Assembly (NCBI GenBank): GCA_963761975.1
Contig: CAVXIR010000002.1
Span: forward strand, 992,001 to 1,056,000
Length of the DNA stretch: 64,000 nt
Origin: JAMQPK01 sp963761975
GTDB taxonomy: Bacteria > Acidobacteriota > Vicinamibacteria > Vicinamibacterales > JAMQPK01
Reading direction: 5' to 3'
The position numbers and the translations under genes were made by a program. The stretch's first letter is position 1. Every line of letters begins with the position of its first letter. A model generated the notes under the pieces. It made no database searches. It had not been told where the DNA came from and saw only the letters and a list, made by a program, of their open reading frames with translations. Below are positions 53,658 to 63,280 of the stretch, in pieces.

Positions 53658-53980
53658 TGAGCGCTTGCATAATTGTGCAGACTTGGCAAGGTTGTGCATC
53701 GTTTGCATAACTGACCGGACGCCTACCTCCGCTCCCCCTCGATCAGCGTCACGATCGTTCAGTCCGTGTTGGTGTACAAAGGCCGTAGCCTCTCTAACTT
53801 AGATCAGGCTCGCGTGTAGCGTCGGTAGAGCGCGAGACTAAGCGCGAGCAGACATCCCGCGCTGAGGCTTAGTAGTAGCAAAAAACCCACAGGCGGGTTC
53901 AACGAGAAGCGTTTGCGATCAGTCCACGACAGGCAAACGAATGATGCGTGTGCCGCAGGAAACAGCCGGCACGAACGCCG

Positions 53981-56434
53981 TCAGTCAATGGCCATCAGCA
54001 TCAGCGTCGTCGGGACGAGCAGCAGGTAACAGATCGCACCCACGCGGATGGTCGTATCGATTGAGAACGCGATGCTGATTGCAACAGCGAGCCCGGCTGC
54101 GAGCACACCGGCTGCACCGTTTACGCCCCAGAACCACGGCGTTGGGCGATCGTCGCGACTTGTCACGAGCCTCATCCCCAGGGGAAATCCGAAGCCCATA
54201 AGAAGGCCGATCGGAAGGATGACCCCAACGCTAATTGCCGAACGAGTGACGAGCGGCGCCGATTCGAGCGACGAATGCGTGAGCGCAGGGAGCCAGTGCG
54301 GCACCGTGAGCACGTAGACGACGAGCAGCAATAACCATGTCATCACGCCCGCGGCTCCCGTTGGCATGAAGCGCTCCGACAGCAGACTGCCGAGGCCGGT
54401 GGACAGGATGATGCTGAACAGCACAACGCTCAGCGCGTACGTCGGATGTCCGAGAAAGACGGACATCCGTTGTATCAGACCGATCTCGATGAACATGAAT
54501 CCCAAGCCGATCAGCAGGAAGTACGCACTACCCAGACGGGCCAGACGCGGGTCGACGTGGTAAATCGCCGATCGCGCCGGCAATACGACGGCGAAGACGA
54601 CCGCAATCAACGAGAGGCCGATCAGCATGAACAGCGTCGCGGTCGCAACCATGTTGCCGACGGTGACGATGCTCTCGCCGGCTAAAAAAGAGCCGGTGCG
54701 ACGATACTCTTCGATGAAGACACGCAGATTACCGAGGTTGAAGATCCGTAGCTGATTGAAGAAGAAGGGGCGTGCGTCGGTCGGCGGGGAGATGTCGAGC
54801 CAATAAGCGCCGGCGCGCTCGTTGAGGTCATCGATGCTCACGGCGGAGAGCACGTCCCTGAGCACCGGCTCGGCGGTGATCTCGCCCGGCTGAACGAGCA
54901 CGGTGAACTGCAGCTTCCGCGCGCGATCGTTCAACAAACCTAGATCGACGGCCGTCAGGGGCTGTCTCGACACGATCAACGTGGCAAGTTTGCCCACGCT
55001 CGCCAGGTAGATGTGGTCGCGAGGGTTCGGAACCCCGAGCGACATGAGTGCGGCCACCGCCAGGCTCGTGATTCGGCCGATCTCGATGGGCGCAGACGGC
55101 GCGTGCCAGCGCGACACGGTGAACAGCCCGCTCGGGTTCAACGCTGATAGGAAGATGCGCCAGCCTTCGACGGTGTACAGGCCATTCTCGGAGAGGGAGA
55201 ATGCACCCGCGCCGGTGGCCGCGAACGTGTCGATCATGCTCATCTGGATGAGATCGAACCTGTCCTGAGTGCGCGTAAACCAGCTTCGGCCTTCGTCCAC
55301 GAAGAGACGGACACCCGGCAGGTCCGCAATGCCCGCGTAACCCCGCAGCTTGTCCGGGTCGGTCAAGAGGTCGATGAATACGGGATTCAGCTCGACGCCC
55401 GTCACATCGCGGACGCCGAAGATGTGCGCGGACAGCACGTCGCGTCCGCCGCCGACCCCGACAATTGCGACACGCCCCTTACTTCGCGCCGCATAGGCCA
55501 GGTTGGTGATGTCGTATCTGAGAAAGTCGACCGTATTGGCGTCGCCGGTGAATCGCGGCATCACGGTGCCTGCGAAACCGTCGATGTTCAGGCCACGCTG
55601 CTCCACCAGCAGACCGGTTGACAACGTCGGCGAGGCTCCCCACAGGTTGGGTGGGCCGTGGTACGTCCTGCTCCCCGCAATGCGCGAGAACGAATTCCAT
55701 TCTTCGAACTCGAACGCCGACGAGGCCTCGATGCGGTTGAACTTCGCCGATAGCGGCTGCAGCCCGAAACGCGTCGTCGTGTTGACGAGGGCCACCGCCA
55801 GCAGGGTGACGGCCACCAGTCCCGGCCTGCGCAGTAGTCGCACCTCCAACGTGGAGAGTCCGGTGGCGGCACGCTCGCCGCCGGCCGCTTGAAAGCATAT
55901 GCCGGCGAACGCCGCCAGCGCGGCCACGACGAAAATCGCCGATGGCGCATCGATTGTGTTCAGCAGCAGAAGAACGACGAGACACCCGAACGCCGCGCCG
56001 ACAAGATCCACCGCGTAGGTGAGGCCCGTCGCAAATGGGCTCCGCGTCAACGCGAGCGATACGACCACTCCTGAAACAACGAAGGGTAACGCCAGCAGCA
56101 CGAGCACCTTCACCCACATCACGAGCATGGTGGCGACGCGGACGATGGCTGGTGGCGAGGCGAGCTGGATGATGAAACACACCGCCGTAACGAGGCCGAA
56201 GAGTGTCGAACAGACGGACAGGGCGTCCGCCACGTTACGAGGGGTAACCGTGCGCAAGCGGTAATAGACGATCAGCGCGCCGGCGGTCATCCCGAGCATG
56301 GCCATGCTGATCGAGAGGAACGCGAGGTAGTACATCGACACGACTGAGAGGATGCGCGTCTGAATGATCTGGAGCATGAGCGTCGCCATGCAGATCAGGA
56401 ACAGACCTAGAAGAAACGGCGCCTTCTTTGGCAT
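53981..56434 (-). CDS. large membrane protein with spermidine-synthase-like domain
   Basis: 817 residues. About seven N-terminal membrane segments from LGLFLICMATLMLQIIQTRI, then a soluble central domain with a Rossmann-like methyltransferase/aminopropyltransferase core: VAIVGVGGGRDVLSAHIFGV, VTGVELNPVFIDLL and FDLIQMSMIDTFAATGAGA. Another block of about seven segments follows. This matches the membrane-fused spermidine synthase-like group widespread in soil bacteria. Substrate and product are unknown; the DLIQMS acidic site is present. Confidence 0.85.
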   Translation of the reverse strand: MPKKAPFLLGLFLICMATLMLQIIQTRILSVVSMYYLAFLSISMAMLGMTAGALIVYYRLRTVTPRNVADALSVCSTLFGLVTAVCFIIQLASPPAIVRVATMLVMWVKVLVLLALPFVVSGVVVSLALTRSPFATGLTYAVDLVGAAFGCLVVLLLLNTIDAPSAIFVVAALAAFAGICFQAAGGERAATGLSTLEVRLLRRPGLVAVTLLAVALVNTTTRFGLQPLSAKFNRIEASSAFEFEEWNSFSRIAGSRTYHGPPNLWGASPTLSTGLLVEQRGLNIDGFAGTVMPRFTGDANTVDFLRYDITNLAYAARSKGRVAIVGVGGGRDVLSAHIFGVRDVTGVELNPVFIDLLTDPDKLRGYAGIADLPGVRLFVDEGRSWFTRTQDRFDLIQMSMIDTFAATGAGAFSLSENGLYTVEGWRIFLSALNPSGLFTVSRWHAPSAPIEIGRITSLAVAALMSLGVPNPRDHIYLASVGKLATLIVSRQPLTAVDLGLLNDRARKLQFTVLVQPGEITAEPVLRDVLSAVSIDDLNERAGAYWLDISPPTDARPFFFNQLRIFNLGNLRVFIEEYRRTGSFLAGESIVTVGNMVATATLFMLIGLSLIAVVFAVVLPARSAIYHVDPRLARLGSAYFLLIGLGFMFIEIGLIQRMSVFLGHPTYALSVVLFSIILSTGLGSLLSERFMPTGAAGVMTWLLLLVVYVLTVPHWLPALTHSSLESAPLVTRSAISVGVILPIGLLMGFGFPLGMRLVTSRDDRPTPWFWGVNGAAGVLAAGLAVAISIAFSIDTTIRVGAICYLLLVPTTLMLMAID

Positions 56435-56624
56435 TTGCTATCTCTGAGGCTCGAGCGCGCGTGGGCAGCGGGGATCGCAGCGGCCGTAAGATCTTCTTCA
56501 GCTCACGCGGTTACGACACTATAGTAGAGAAGTAGGCGATCCAGGGATGACCTTACGACCGCTCCGCAGCCGGGCATCGCGCCCTCTTAGCGCATGTTCA
56601 TTGACACTTTCTCGGAGGACCATC

Positions 56625-57245
56625 ATGACCTGTCGTCGTTATCGGCTCGCTGTCGTGTTCGTCGGCGCGTGCGCAGTGGCGGTCGGTGCTTGCGGCGGCG
56701 GTGAGCCGTCACCACCTGCGACGGTCAGTCAACCGGCTCCCGCGCCTAGCCAGCCACCGGCCGCGCAGCTGCCTGCGGCCCAGCCACCTGCCCCGGCGCC
56801 AAGCACGCCTCCTACAGCCGAGACGGCTTCGTCACCAACGGCGAGCGGGACCGCCGGCGCCGTCGCGACGGCGCAGCCAATTGCCGTTGCGGATCACCAG
56901 GAGACCGGCGTACAAGTCGCTCTGCTGGATGTCAGGCGCACGAGCGGCGACACCGTGACGGTCCGGCTCCAGCTCCGCAACACCAACGACAAGGCCGTTA
57001 TCAACTCCGATTTTTCCAGCTCGAACTTCGTAGACGGGATGTACCTCATCGATGGTGCGAGCAAGAAGAAATATCTGGTCGTCCGTGACGCGGAAAACAA
57101 GCCGGTCGGTTTTTACGGACAGTCACAGACCCTTCCGGCCAAGGGAATTCTGTCAGTGTGGGCGAGGTTCCCAACGCCGGCATCGGACAAAATCATGGTT
57201 TCAGTGCCGGGTGCGGCACCATTTGAGGACGTGCCCATCAACTAG
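56625..57245 (+). CDS. proline-rich lipoprotein of unknown function
   Basis: 206 residues from the ATG at 56625, with GGAGG twelve bases upstream. Lipoprotein signal (VFVGACAVAVGACGGGE). A 60-residue Pro/Ala/Gln stretch is followed by a beta domain: VALLDVRRTSGDTVTVRLQL, VDGMYLIDGASKKKYLVVRD and VWARFPTPASDKIMVSVPGA. It is probably the outer-membrane anchor partner of the OmpA-like protein seven bases downstream, with which it should be co-transcribed. Confidence 0.75.
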   Translation: MTCRRYRLAVVFVGACAVAVGACGGGEPSPPATVSQPAPAPSQPPAAQLPAAQPPAPAPSTPPTAETASSPTASGTAGAVATAQPIAVADHQETGVQVALLDVRRTSGDTVTVRLQLRNTNDKAVINSDFSSSNFVDGMYLIDGASKKKYLVVRDAENKPVGFYGQSQTLPAKGILSVWARFPTPASDKIMVSVPGAAPFEDVPIN

Positions 57246-57252
57246 GGGGCTT

Positions 57253-57867
57253 ATGAGGAAACGCTGTCGCCTGCACACCAGCCGGATCGTCGCGGCGATC
57301 CTCCTCGTGCACGTGGTCACGCACACTGCGGCCGGCCAGGATCCGTCCACAGAACCGCCGCCTGCGTCGCTCAAGCGCGTCGTGCTGGATCTGAAGTATC
57401 CCGTCGTCGATCTGAAGATGGGCGCGAGCGACACTGCCGGCGCCGGGAGCGCGCTGGCAGGCAAGGTCGAGGCCCTCGCGATCAAGGAGACGCCGACGGA
57501 GGTCCGCATCGAGCTCGCCGCCGACGTGCTGTTCGATTTTGATAAAGCAGAGATCCGATCGCCGGCGGGGGATGCGCTCAAGAAGGCGGCTGCGGTCCTG
57601 CGGGAGAAGGCGCGCGGGGCCGTGCGAATCGAGGGTCACACCGACGCCAAGGGATCCGACGCCTATAACCAGAGCCTGTCGGTCCGCCGCGCCGACGCGG
57701 TGCGTCAATGGCTGGTCGAGAAGGAGGGGCTCAAGGGGCTCAACTTCACGACGCAAGGGTTCGCGGCAAAAAATCCGGTGGTGCCCAACACCAAGCCGGA
57801 TGGCTCCGACAACCCCGAAGGGCGTCAGAAGAACCGGCGCGTGGAGATCATTGCCGGGACGAAGTAG
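57253..57867 (+). CDS. OmpA-like peptidoglycan-binding protein
   Basis: 204 residues from the ATG at 57253. Signal peptide, then an OmpA C-terminal domain: LAADVLFDFDKAEIRSPAGD, VRIEGHTDAKGSDAYNQSLS, RRADAVRQWLVEK and GRQKNRRVEIIAGTK. These bind meso-diaminopimelate of peptidoglycan and anchor envelope structures. The gene follows the lipoprotein directly, and the PP2C phosphatase gene follows in turn, which suggests envelope sensing. Confidence 0.92.
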   Translation: MRKRCRLHTSRIVAAILLVHVVTHTAAGQDPSTEPPPASLKRVVLDLKYPVVDLKMGASDTAGAGSALAGKVEALAIKETPTEVRIELAADVLFDFDKAEIRSPAGDALKKAAAVLREKARGAVRIEGHTDAKGSDAYNQSLSVRRADAVRQWLVEKEGLKGLNFTTQGFAAKNPVVPNTKPDGSDNPEGRQKNRRVEIIAGTK

Positions 57868-57937
57868 CGGAGAACCTCGCGCGTGTTCGGGCCGTACCAC
57901 TGAAGTGTGAGTAACGCGACGAGGTCGCGACGAAGGG

Positions 57938-58801
57938 ATGAACGAGCCTGATATGCAGGTGGGACGCTCCTCGCTGGTTGTAAAGGCCTACGGCATCAGC
58001 GACACCGGCCGGGTGCGACCGTCGAACGAGGATCAGTTTCTGATCGCCGAGCTCACCAAGACCATGCGCATCTGGCAGACGAGCCTGCCGGAGCCAAAGG
58101 CGCAGTTCGGAAATGAACGCGGTCATTTGTTTCTCGTCGCCGACGGTATGGGAGGCCACCGTGCCGGCGAACAGGCCAGCGCCATGGCCGTCGTGGCGAT
58201 CGAGCAATTCACGCTCAATACCTTCAAGTGGTTCTTCCATTCAGACAAACCCGAAGCCCAGACGGCCCTCAAGCAGTTTCAGACAGCGCTCCACGAGGCC
58301 GACTATCGGATCGTCGAGGAATCGTTGGAGCATGCGGAACTGAGCGGCATGGGCACGACGTTGACTCTGGCATATCATCTCGACGGCCGGGTATGTGTCG
58401 TCCACGTCGGCGATAGTCGCGCGTACATTTTCGAAGGCGACCAGTTGCGCCAGATCACGCATGACCACACGCTCACGGAGGATATGGTCCGCCGAGGCGA
58501 GCTCCAGCCCGAGCAGGTCGCCCGGCACCCGCTCCGCCATGTGATTACGAACGTGGTGGGCGGCACCGAAGCCGGCGTCCATGTGGAAGCGCACGCACTC
58601 GACGTGCATGCCGGCGATCGACTGCTGCTGTGTTCCGACGGGTTGACCGAGATGGTGACCAACGAGGCGATCGCAACGGTTCTTCGCGCGGAGTCGGATC
58701 CAGCAGCTGCCTGCAAGAGGCTGGTGGCTCAAGCGAACGACGCGGGCGGCCGCGACAACATCACCGCGGTAATCGTGAGATTTGATTCGGCGTCGTCGTA
58801 G
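57938..58801 (+). CDS. PP2C-family serine/threonine phosphatase
   Basis: 287 residues. Metal and phosphate motifs: GRVRPSNEDQFLI, FLVADGMGGHRAGE, GMGTTLTLAY, VHVGDSRAYIF, LLCSDGLTEMV and AGGRDNITAVIV. This is the PrpC/Stp family that reverses Ser/Thr kinase phosphorylation. No kinase gene is adjacent. Placed 70 bases after the OmpA-like gene. It should be an active manganese-dependent enzyme. Confidence 0.95.
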   Translation: MNEPDMQVGRSSLVVKAYGISDTGRVRPSNEDQFLIAELTKTMRIWQTSLPEPKAQFGNERGHLFLVADGMGGHRAGEQASAMAVVAIEQFTLNTFKWFFHSDKPEAQTALKQFQTALHEADYRIVEESLEHAELSGMGTTLTLAYHLDGRVCVVHVGDSRAYIFEGDQLRQITHDHTLTEDMVRRGELQPEQVARHPLRHVITNVVGGTEAGVHVEAHALDVHAGDRLLLCSDGLTEMVTNEAIATVLRAESDPAAACKRLVAQANDAGGRDNITAVIVRFDSASS

Positions 58802-59064
58802 GGCACGACGGTACTCAGGGCTCTGGCGACACTGGCTTGCCTCGCGGGTCGTAGGTTCGAGCCGCGAGTAACGCCGAACCCTTTCGGAATGCTGTGCGGA
58901 CTGCGTGAGGCAAGATCCAGCGTCGTGGAAAATTAGCTAGCCAAAACTACAAGGCCTGTTCATAGCCACCGCAACACGAGCCGCCGTTTTTTCGACTGAC
59001 GGTGACCCACGTGGCGTTTCTAGATTTTCCGCGCGGCTCCGTGGAGGCGAGGGATGTTCTTCTT

Positions 59065-59261
59065 TCACGCCCCACCTTCCTCAACTCGCATGATTTCGAT
59101 CTGATCCTCCAACGCCACCGCCGCGACGACATGGGGCTGACGCGCTCACTGAGCAACGCGAGGTCGAGATTGGCAATGTCAGGTTGCATCCCGACCAGTT
59201 CATCCCACGTGCGCCGAAGTTCCGCGAATGCGTCGAGTAGTGCTGCTGTCTTGTCTGGCAT
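59065..59261 (-). pseudogene. small frameshifted gene
   Basis: The ATG at 59261 opens MPDKTAALLDAFAELRRTWD then ELVGMQPDIANLDLALLSER, and after a frameshift near 59130 the next frame reads ALEDQIEIMRVEEGGA to a stop. Together about 65 residues; helical and acidic. Function unknown. The remainder of the gaps at 58802-59064 and 59262-59457 shows no gene. Confidence 0.35.
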
Positions 59262-59457
59262 TAAAGCGTCCCCTTTCACTGAGTCAGTCGGGGGGCTATG
59301 CAGTTTCGGTAGAGTTGACTGGGACGACTGATAGCGCGAGGCCCGTTTTGGTTCGGACTAGATCGGGATGAACGCCATGAAGACCGCTGCCCAGAATACG
59401 CCACGTCGGCGCGTGTAAGAGCTGCACTGAACTTCTGAGGACGCGCCGCCGCTGACG

Positions 59458-60126
59458 TCAGAGGCGGACGCCGCAATTCGTGCAGAAACTCTTGCCCGGC
59501 GTGAGCACCTCGCCGCAGTTGGAGCAAAACCGCTTCGTCTGCGTCGCTTTCGGCTCCGCCGACTTGGTGTCCGCTGCTTTCGGCGCGGCCTTGCGGCGCG
59601 TTCCGCCAGCCGTGGTCGGCTTCTCGCTTGTCGGCGTCGCCTCCCTGATGACCTGATCGACCTTTGCGAGAACCTTCGACGCGGTGATCAGAGAGTCGAA
59701 GCGCGGCAGCAGTGTTTTCCGTGCCTTCACGAGCTCCATCACGGCGGCATTGAGCTGGTGTCGCGAGAAACCGTCTTCATACACAGTGGCTACGATGTCC
59801 ACGGTCATTGCGCGTCCGGCAACGCTCAGCGTGCACGACACCGAGCCGTCACGGGTGGCCTCGGTGGCCGCGACCAGCCGGTGCAGAGCGTCCTTGGAGT
59901 CGCCGTCGAGGTTGGCCAGGCTCACGACCTGGCTCGGCACGTCGACTCGATGCGTCACCAGAACACGCGGATCGGACCCGTCTTTGCGGACACTAATCGT
60001 GAACGGCTCGTCGTCGCGCGCGGTCAGCTCGGCGTCCAGGCCAGCCTCGCCATCGTGCCGCGCCCGAATAATCTGAAAGACGTCTTCCGCCTTTCCCCAT
60101 GTTTGAACCGACTCGAATATCGACAC
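59458..60126 (-). CDS. zinc-ribbon protein of unknown function
   Basis: 222 residues. The N-terminal two thirds are alpha/beta (FQIIRARHDGEAGLDAELTA, VLVTHRVDVPSQVVSLANLD); a Lys/Ala/Thr-rich linker leads to a C-terminal zinc ribbon, FCSNCGEVLTPGKSFCTNCG. The protein shares its ribbon with the one at 62091 and lies 13 bases after the coiled-coil membrane protein, so the three may work together at the envelope. No family is recognised. Confidence 0.65.
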   Translation of the reverse strand: MSIFESVQTWGKAEDVFQIIRARHDGEAGLDAELTARDDEPFTISVRKDGSDPRVLVTHRVDVPSQVVSLANLDGDSKDALHRLVAATEATRDGSVSCTLSVAGRAMTVDIVATVYEDGFSRHQLNAAVMELVKARKTLLPRFDSLITASKVLAKVDQVIREATPTSEKPTTAGGTRRKAAPKAADTKSAEPKATQTKRFCSNCGEVLTPGKSFCTNCGVRL

Positions 60127-60139
60127 GGTAACCTCCGCC

Positions 60140-61705
60140 TTAGAACTTCATGACCACGTCAGTGGGCTCGGCCCAGAGGGAGCCCCACCAGCTTTGCAGC
60201 GGATCGGACAAGTCCGGCTCTTCGATCGGATCTGCTTCGGGTTCCGGCGCGCTGACAGTGATATCCCCGCACACCTGCAGGGCGTGTGCATGTGCCGATA
60301 CCAGAAGCTTGTGGGTGGCGCCGAATTCAGCGTTCGCTTGCAGCGTCAGGTTCCGGTGCTGTCGAATCAGCTCGGGGCGCTTGTCGCTGAGGTCGCGGAA
60401 CGACCACTCGTTGTGCTGGATCGTCGTCAACATACCCGGATGCTTGTCCGACATGACCTCCTGCACTTTCCCAAGCTCTTTCTCGAGTGCCCTGATGTTG
60501 TCGCCAGCCACCATTTCGGTGACGGCGTCTTCCAGCGCCTCGGCGGCGATGTAGATGCCGAACGCGACAACGGCACCGGCAAGGGCCCCCACCCCGGCGC
60601 CGACGAGGCCTCCGGGACTTCCTGTGGCGGCGCCCCCGGCCGCCCCTTCGGCGGCGGTCGCGGCGGCGCCGACCTTGCGCGCCGCCTGCGACAACTCGTA
60701 GAGCTTCTTGATCGCCTCGAAACGCCCGAACTCCTTGATGATGCCGCCGGTCTTGCCGTACAGGAAGATCTTCGACGTCAGCGCGAAGGCCTGGCGCTCG
60801 TTTGATTTGATCGCCGCCTGCAGGGCCTGCGTTTCTTCCATGAGCTGTTTTCGCCGTGCGTCCATGCGGCCGATCTCGGCGCGAAGGTTTCCGCTCTGCG
60901 ACATCCAGTTGTCGCGGATGGCCTGCACGCGGGCCTTGTAGGCGTCGCGCCGGTTCCAGAACTCCTGGAGCGCCTGCTGGCACGGCGTCAGCTTCTTCGC
61001 TGTCTTTGCCTTCACTAGCACGGCGGCGCCGGCCAGCGCCATGATGATGGCGATCCAGCCGAGCAGTCCACCGACCGGCGACGTGTTGGTGACCACCGGG
61101 ACGACGCCAGTGCCAAAGTCCGCTGGCGTTGAGGATGGCGAATCAGTGGGGCCGAGCCGCGGCGCTGGCGGCACGCCGGGAGGGTCGTTCGTTGCAGCCG
61201 AAGGCGCTCCGGTTCCCGGATCCGGAGTCGTGGTGGACGTTCCCGGCGCGAACGTTCCCTCCCGCGTATACACCACAGCGTCTGATAAGTTCTCGTCAGC
61301 GAGATAGCTCTTGATGTAGTAGCGGAAAGTGCCGCTGATGCGAATCCCGTCGGCGGAAACCTGGCCGTCGAAGGTGAACGTCTCGTTCGCGTTGGGATTC
61401 ACGAGCCGCTTGCGGAACGTCAGCCGCGTGCCGTCGTAGGTGCCGTCCCATCCGTACTTTTCCGGGTCCTCTTCGTTTCCCTTCGTCACCATCAGGACGG
61501 GCTCGCCAGGCCTGCCGCGCAGGATGATCAGGCCGAGGCCGACCTCGTCGCCGGGAATGTTGGCGTTGAAGACGAAGTCGGCCGGATTGTGCGAGGTCAG
61601 AACCCACGTGGTGCCGGTCAGGTCTTGCGCGTGGGCTCGCGCCGCGAACAGCAGGGCCAGACCGAGGCTCGCAAGGATGGTGACGCTGCGAGGGGGGACA
61701 CGCAT
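60140..61705 (-). CDS. secreted protein with beta domain, membrane helix and glycine-rich helices
   Basis: 521 residues from the ATG at 61705, with signal peptide (ILASLGLALLFAARAHAQ). Residues about 30-155 are a beta domain (WVLTSHNPADFVFNANIPGD). A Pro/Thr linker precedes a membrane helix (GLLGWIAIIMALAGAAVLVK). The second half starts with a coiled coil (EIGRMDARRKQLMEETQALQ), then a very Ala/Gly-rich pair of helices (GGAATGSPGGLVGAGVGALA) of the kind seen in small pores, and an acidic tail. No family recognised; topology suggests an envelope-spanning protein. Confidence 0.65.
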   Translation of the reverse strand: MRVPPRSVTILASLGLALLFAARAHAQDLTGTTWVLTSHNPADFVFNANIPGDEVGLGLIILRGRPGEPVLMVTKGNEEDPEKYGWDGTYDGTRLTFRKRLVNPNANETFTFDGQVSADGIRISGTFRYYIKSYLADENLSDAVVYTREGTFAPGTSTTTPDPGTGAPSAATNDPPGVPPAPRLGPTDSPSSTPADFGTGVVPVVTNTSPVGGLLGWIAIIMALAGAAVLVKAKTAKKLTPCQQALQEFWNRRDAYKARVQAIRDNWMSQSGNLRAEIGRMDARRKQLMEETQALQAAIKSNERQAFALTSKIFLYGKTGGIIKEFGRFEAIKKLYELSQAARKVGAAATAAEGAAGGAATGSPGGLVGAGVGALAGAVVAFGIYIAAEALEDAVTEMVAGDNIRALEKELGKVQEVMSDKHPGMLTTIQHNEWSFRDLSDKRPELIRQHRNLTLQANAEFGATHKLLVSAHAHALQVCGDITVSAPEPEADPIEEPDLSDPLQSWWGSLWAEPTDVVMKF

Positions 61706-61796
61706 GGCGCTTTCTATCACGGGCGAGCCGCGGCTGCTACCGGAGAGCGGAGCGCGCAGAGTAAGATCCCGGCCCGGTTTGGGACGATAGGAAACA

Positions 61797-61982
61797 TCAG
61801 GGCTGTCTCGCGGTTAGCAGAGGTGCGATCTGTGCCGCTTCCCACGGCGCGAGAGGTTCGCGTGTGCTGGCAACTTCGAGTACACCGGCAAGTGGCGAGT
61901 CGGGCCGCGGCACGATCCGGTTGGTGGCCAGGAGTGCCACCAAGTGCGACGCGCGAAACCGGATTCGCGTAGTCGGCGTCAT
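61797..61982 (-). CDS. possible small protein
   Basis: 61 residues, basic at the start (TPTTRIRFRASHLVALLATN) and ending APLLTARQP. No ribosome binding site or family supports it strongly; it fits between two real genes on the same strand. Confidence 0.3.
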   Translation of the reverse strand: MTPTTRIRFRASHLVALLATNRIVPRPDSPLAGVLEVASTREPLAPWEAAQIAPLLTARQP

Positions 61983-62090
61983 GGCGTCGATCCTAACTCT
62001 GGCAGTGCGTTTAGAGACGCCAGAAACGCGCTACCGATCGAGAAAAGCCGCGGGGCGTCCATGCCCTGTGGAGAAAATCCAGCGGCCTAT

Positions 62091-62753
62091 TCAGGCCGAG
62101 CGTCTAGTGATAACCCGGTAAATCACAATTGCGGCCGTCGAACCAATCAAGGCCCCCCGCTCGTAACCGTACTCGCATGAGAACAGCTGGCTGCCAAGAA
62201 AGGCTCCCCCGGCGGCCAGTGAGATCGTCAGCAGCATCGTGGTGCTCAAAGGGCTTGAGTCAGCCTCTGGCCTGAAGAGCGCGGCAGTGATGCCGACAAC
62301 TAGGCCAAGCAGGATAGCCGAGAGCGGAGAATCGTCAGGGAAATTGAGCCATATGGCGAGGGCGAGAGCGAGGGCGCCTGATAGAGCGTAGCGGCCACGA
62401 CCTTGACCTCGGCCGCTGGTAGCCGGCGCCGACCGTCGCGGTTCAGGCATTTGTGCCGCAACGAGGGATGTGCCGCATTTGCCGCAAAACCGCTGACCCG
62501 CGTCCGCAGGTGCCCTGCAGGACGGACAGATCTGCGGACGTAGAGTGTCGAGCGCCACACGCTTCCCGCAGCTCCCGCAGAACTCCTGGTTTGGGTAGAG
62601 AGCGGCTCCGCACGATGAACAGGCGGACGCTCTCGTCGCGACCGTGGGAGGAAGGCCTTCGCGAGACTCTTCGACACGGAGACCGCATTCGCTACAAAAC
62701 CGCTCGCCTTCACTCAGCTCGGCGTTACATTTGACGCATATCCTAAGGGTCAT
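62091..62753 (-). CDS. zinc-ribbon membrane protein
   Basis: 220 residues from the ATG at 62753. Three double-cysteine ribbons in a row: ICVKCNAELSEGERFCSECG, ACSSCGAALYPNQEFCGSCG and ICPSCRAPADAGQRFCGKCG. A short linker leads to three membrane segments (ALSGALALALAIWLNF, ILLGLVVGITAALF, MLLTISLAAGGAFLG). Such proteins are often scaffolds or part of membrane assemblies with proteases or kinases. Same strand as the two genes before it; no clear enzyme domain. Confidence 0.75.
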   Translation of the reverse strand: MTLRICVKCNAELSEGERFCSECGLRVEESREGLPPTVATRASACSSCGAALYPNQEFCGSCGKRVALDTLRPQICPSCRAPADAGQRFCGKCGTSLVAAQMPEPRRSAPATSGRGQGRGRYALSGALALALAIWLNFPDDSPLSAILLGLVVGITAALFRPEADSSPLSTTMLLTISLAAGGAFLGSQLFSCEYGYERGALIGSTAAIVIYRVITRRSA

Positions 62754-62771
62754 GGGAGTACCTGTCATCAA

Positions 62772-63280
62772 TCCAACAAGCTATTTGCTGGCCACGCCTC
62801 TTGGAGTCTCGGTCGCTTGGCGATATTAGACCGTCTAGTCGAATCTGGCATCCTCTACCATCAAACGCTGCGACGCTTTCGTGCGCCTCAGTATGCCCAA
62901 AACGAGGCTGTCCGCCGGTGCAGGACCAAAATTGATGACCCAGATTTAGTATGAAACTGAAAGCGTGACAACACTCCATGCGATTCGAGACTTTCTCGCA
63001 ATGCTTGTCAGAGTGCTCGACACCCTCGCCGTCTCACTTTGTGCAGGCCTACTCGGGTGGATCCTGGGAGCATGAGTCGTGCTGGAGTTGCTGCAGGTAG
63101 TGGTCCCGGCATCGACCTTCGTTCTGCTCGCCGATTCCTCAATGCTACGCTATGGAATCCAGGCCGTCGCCGCAGTCACGTTCTTCGGCAACGCTCAACG
63201 GTACCTATCATGAGGCTGGTGATCTGGCATCGACGGCCAAACGAGGGCAAACGAGGGAAAGGTGTGGGAGGAAGGCCCTG
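62772..63280. other. gene-free stretch
   Basis: About 500 bases between the zinc-ribbon membrane gene and the DUF885 gene with only short frames. Nothing could be supported as a gene, RNA or repeat. Confidence 0.4.
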
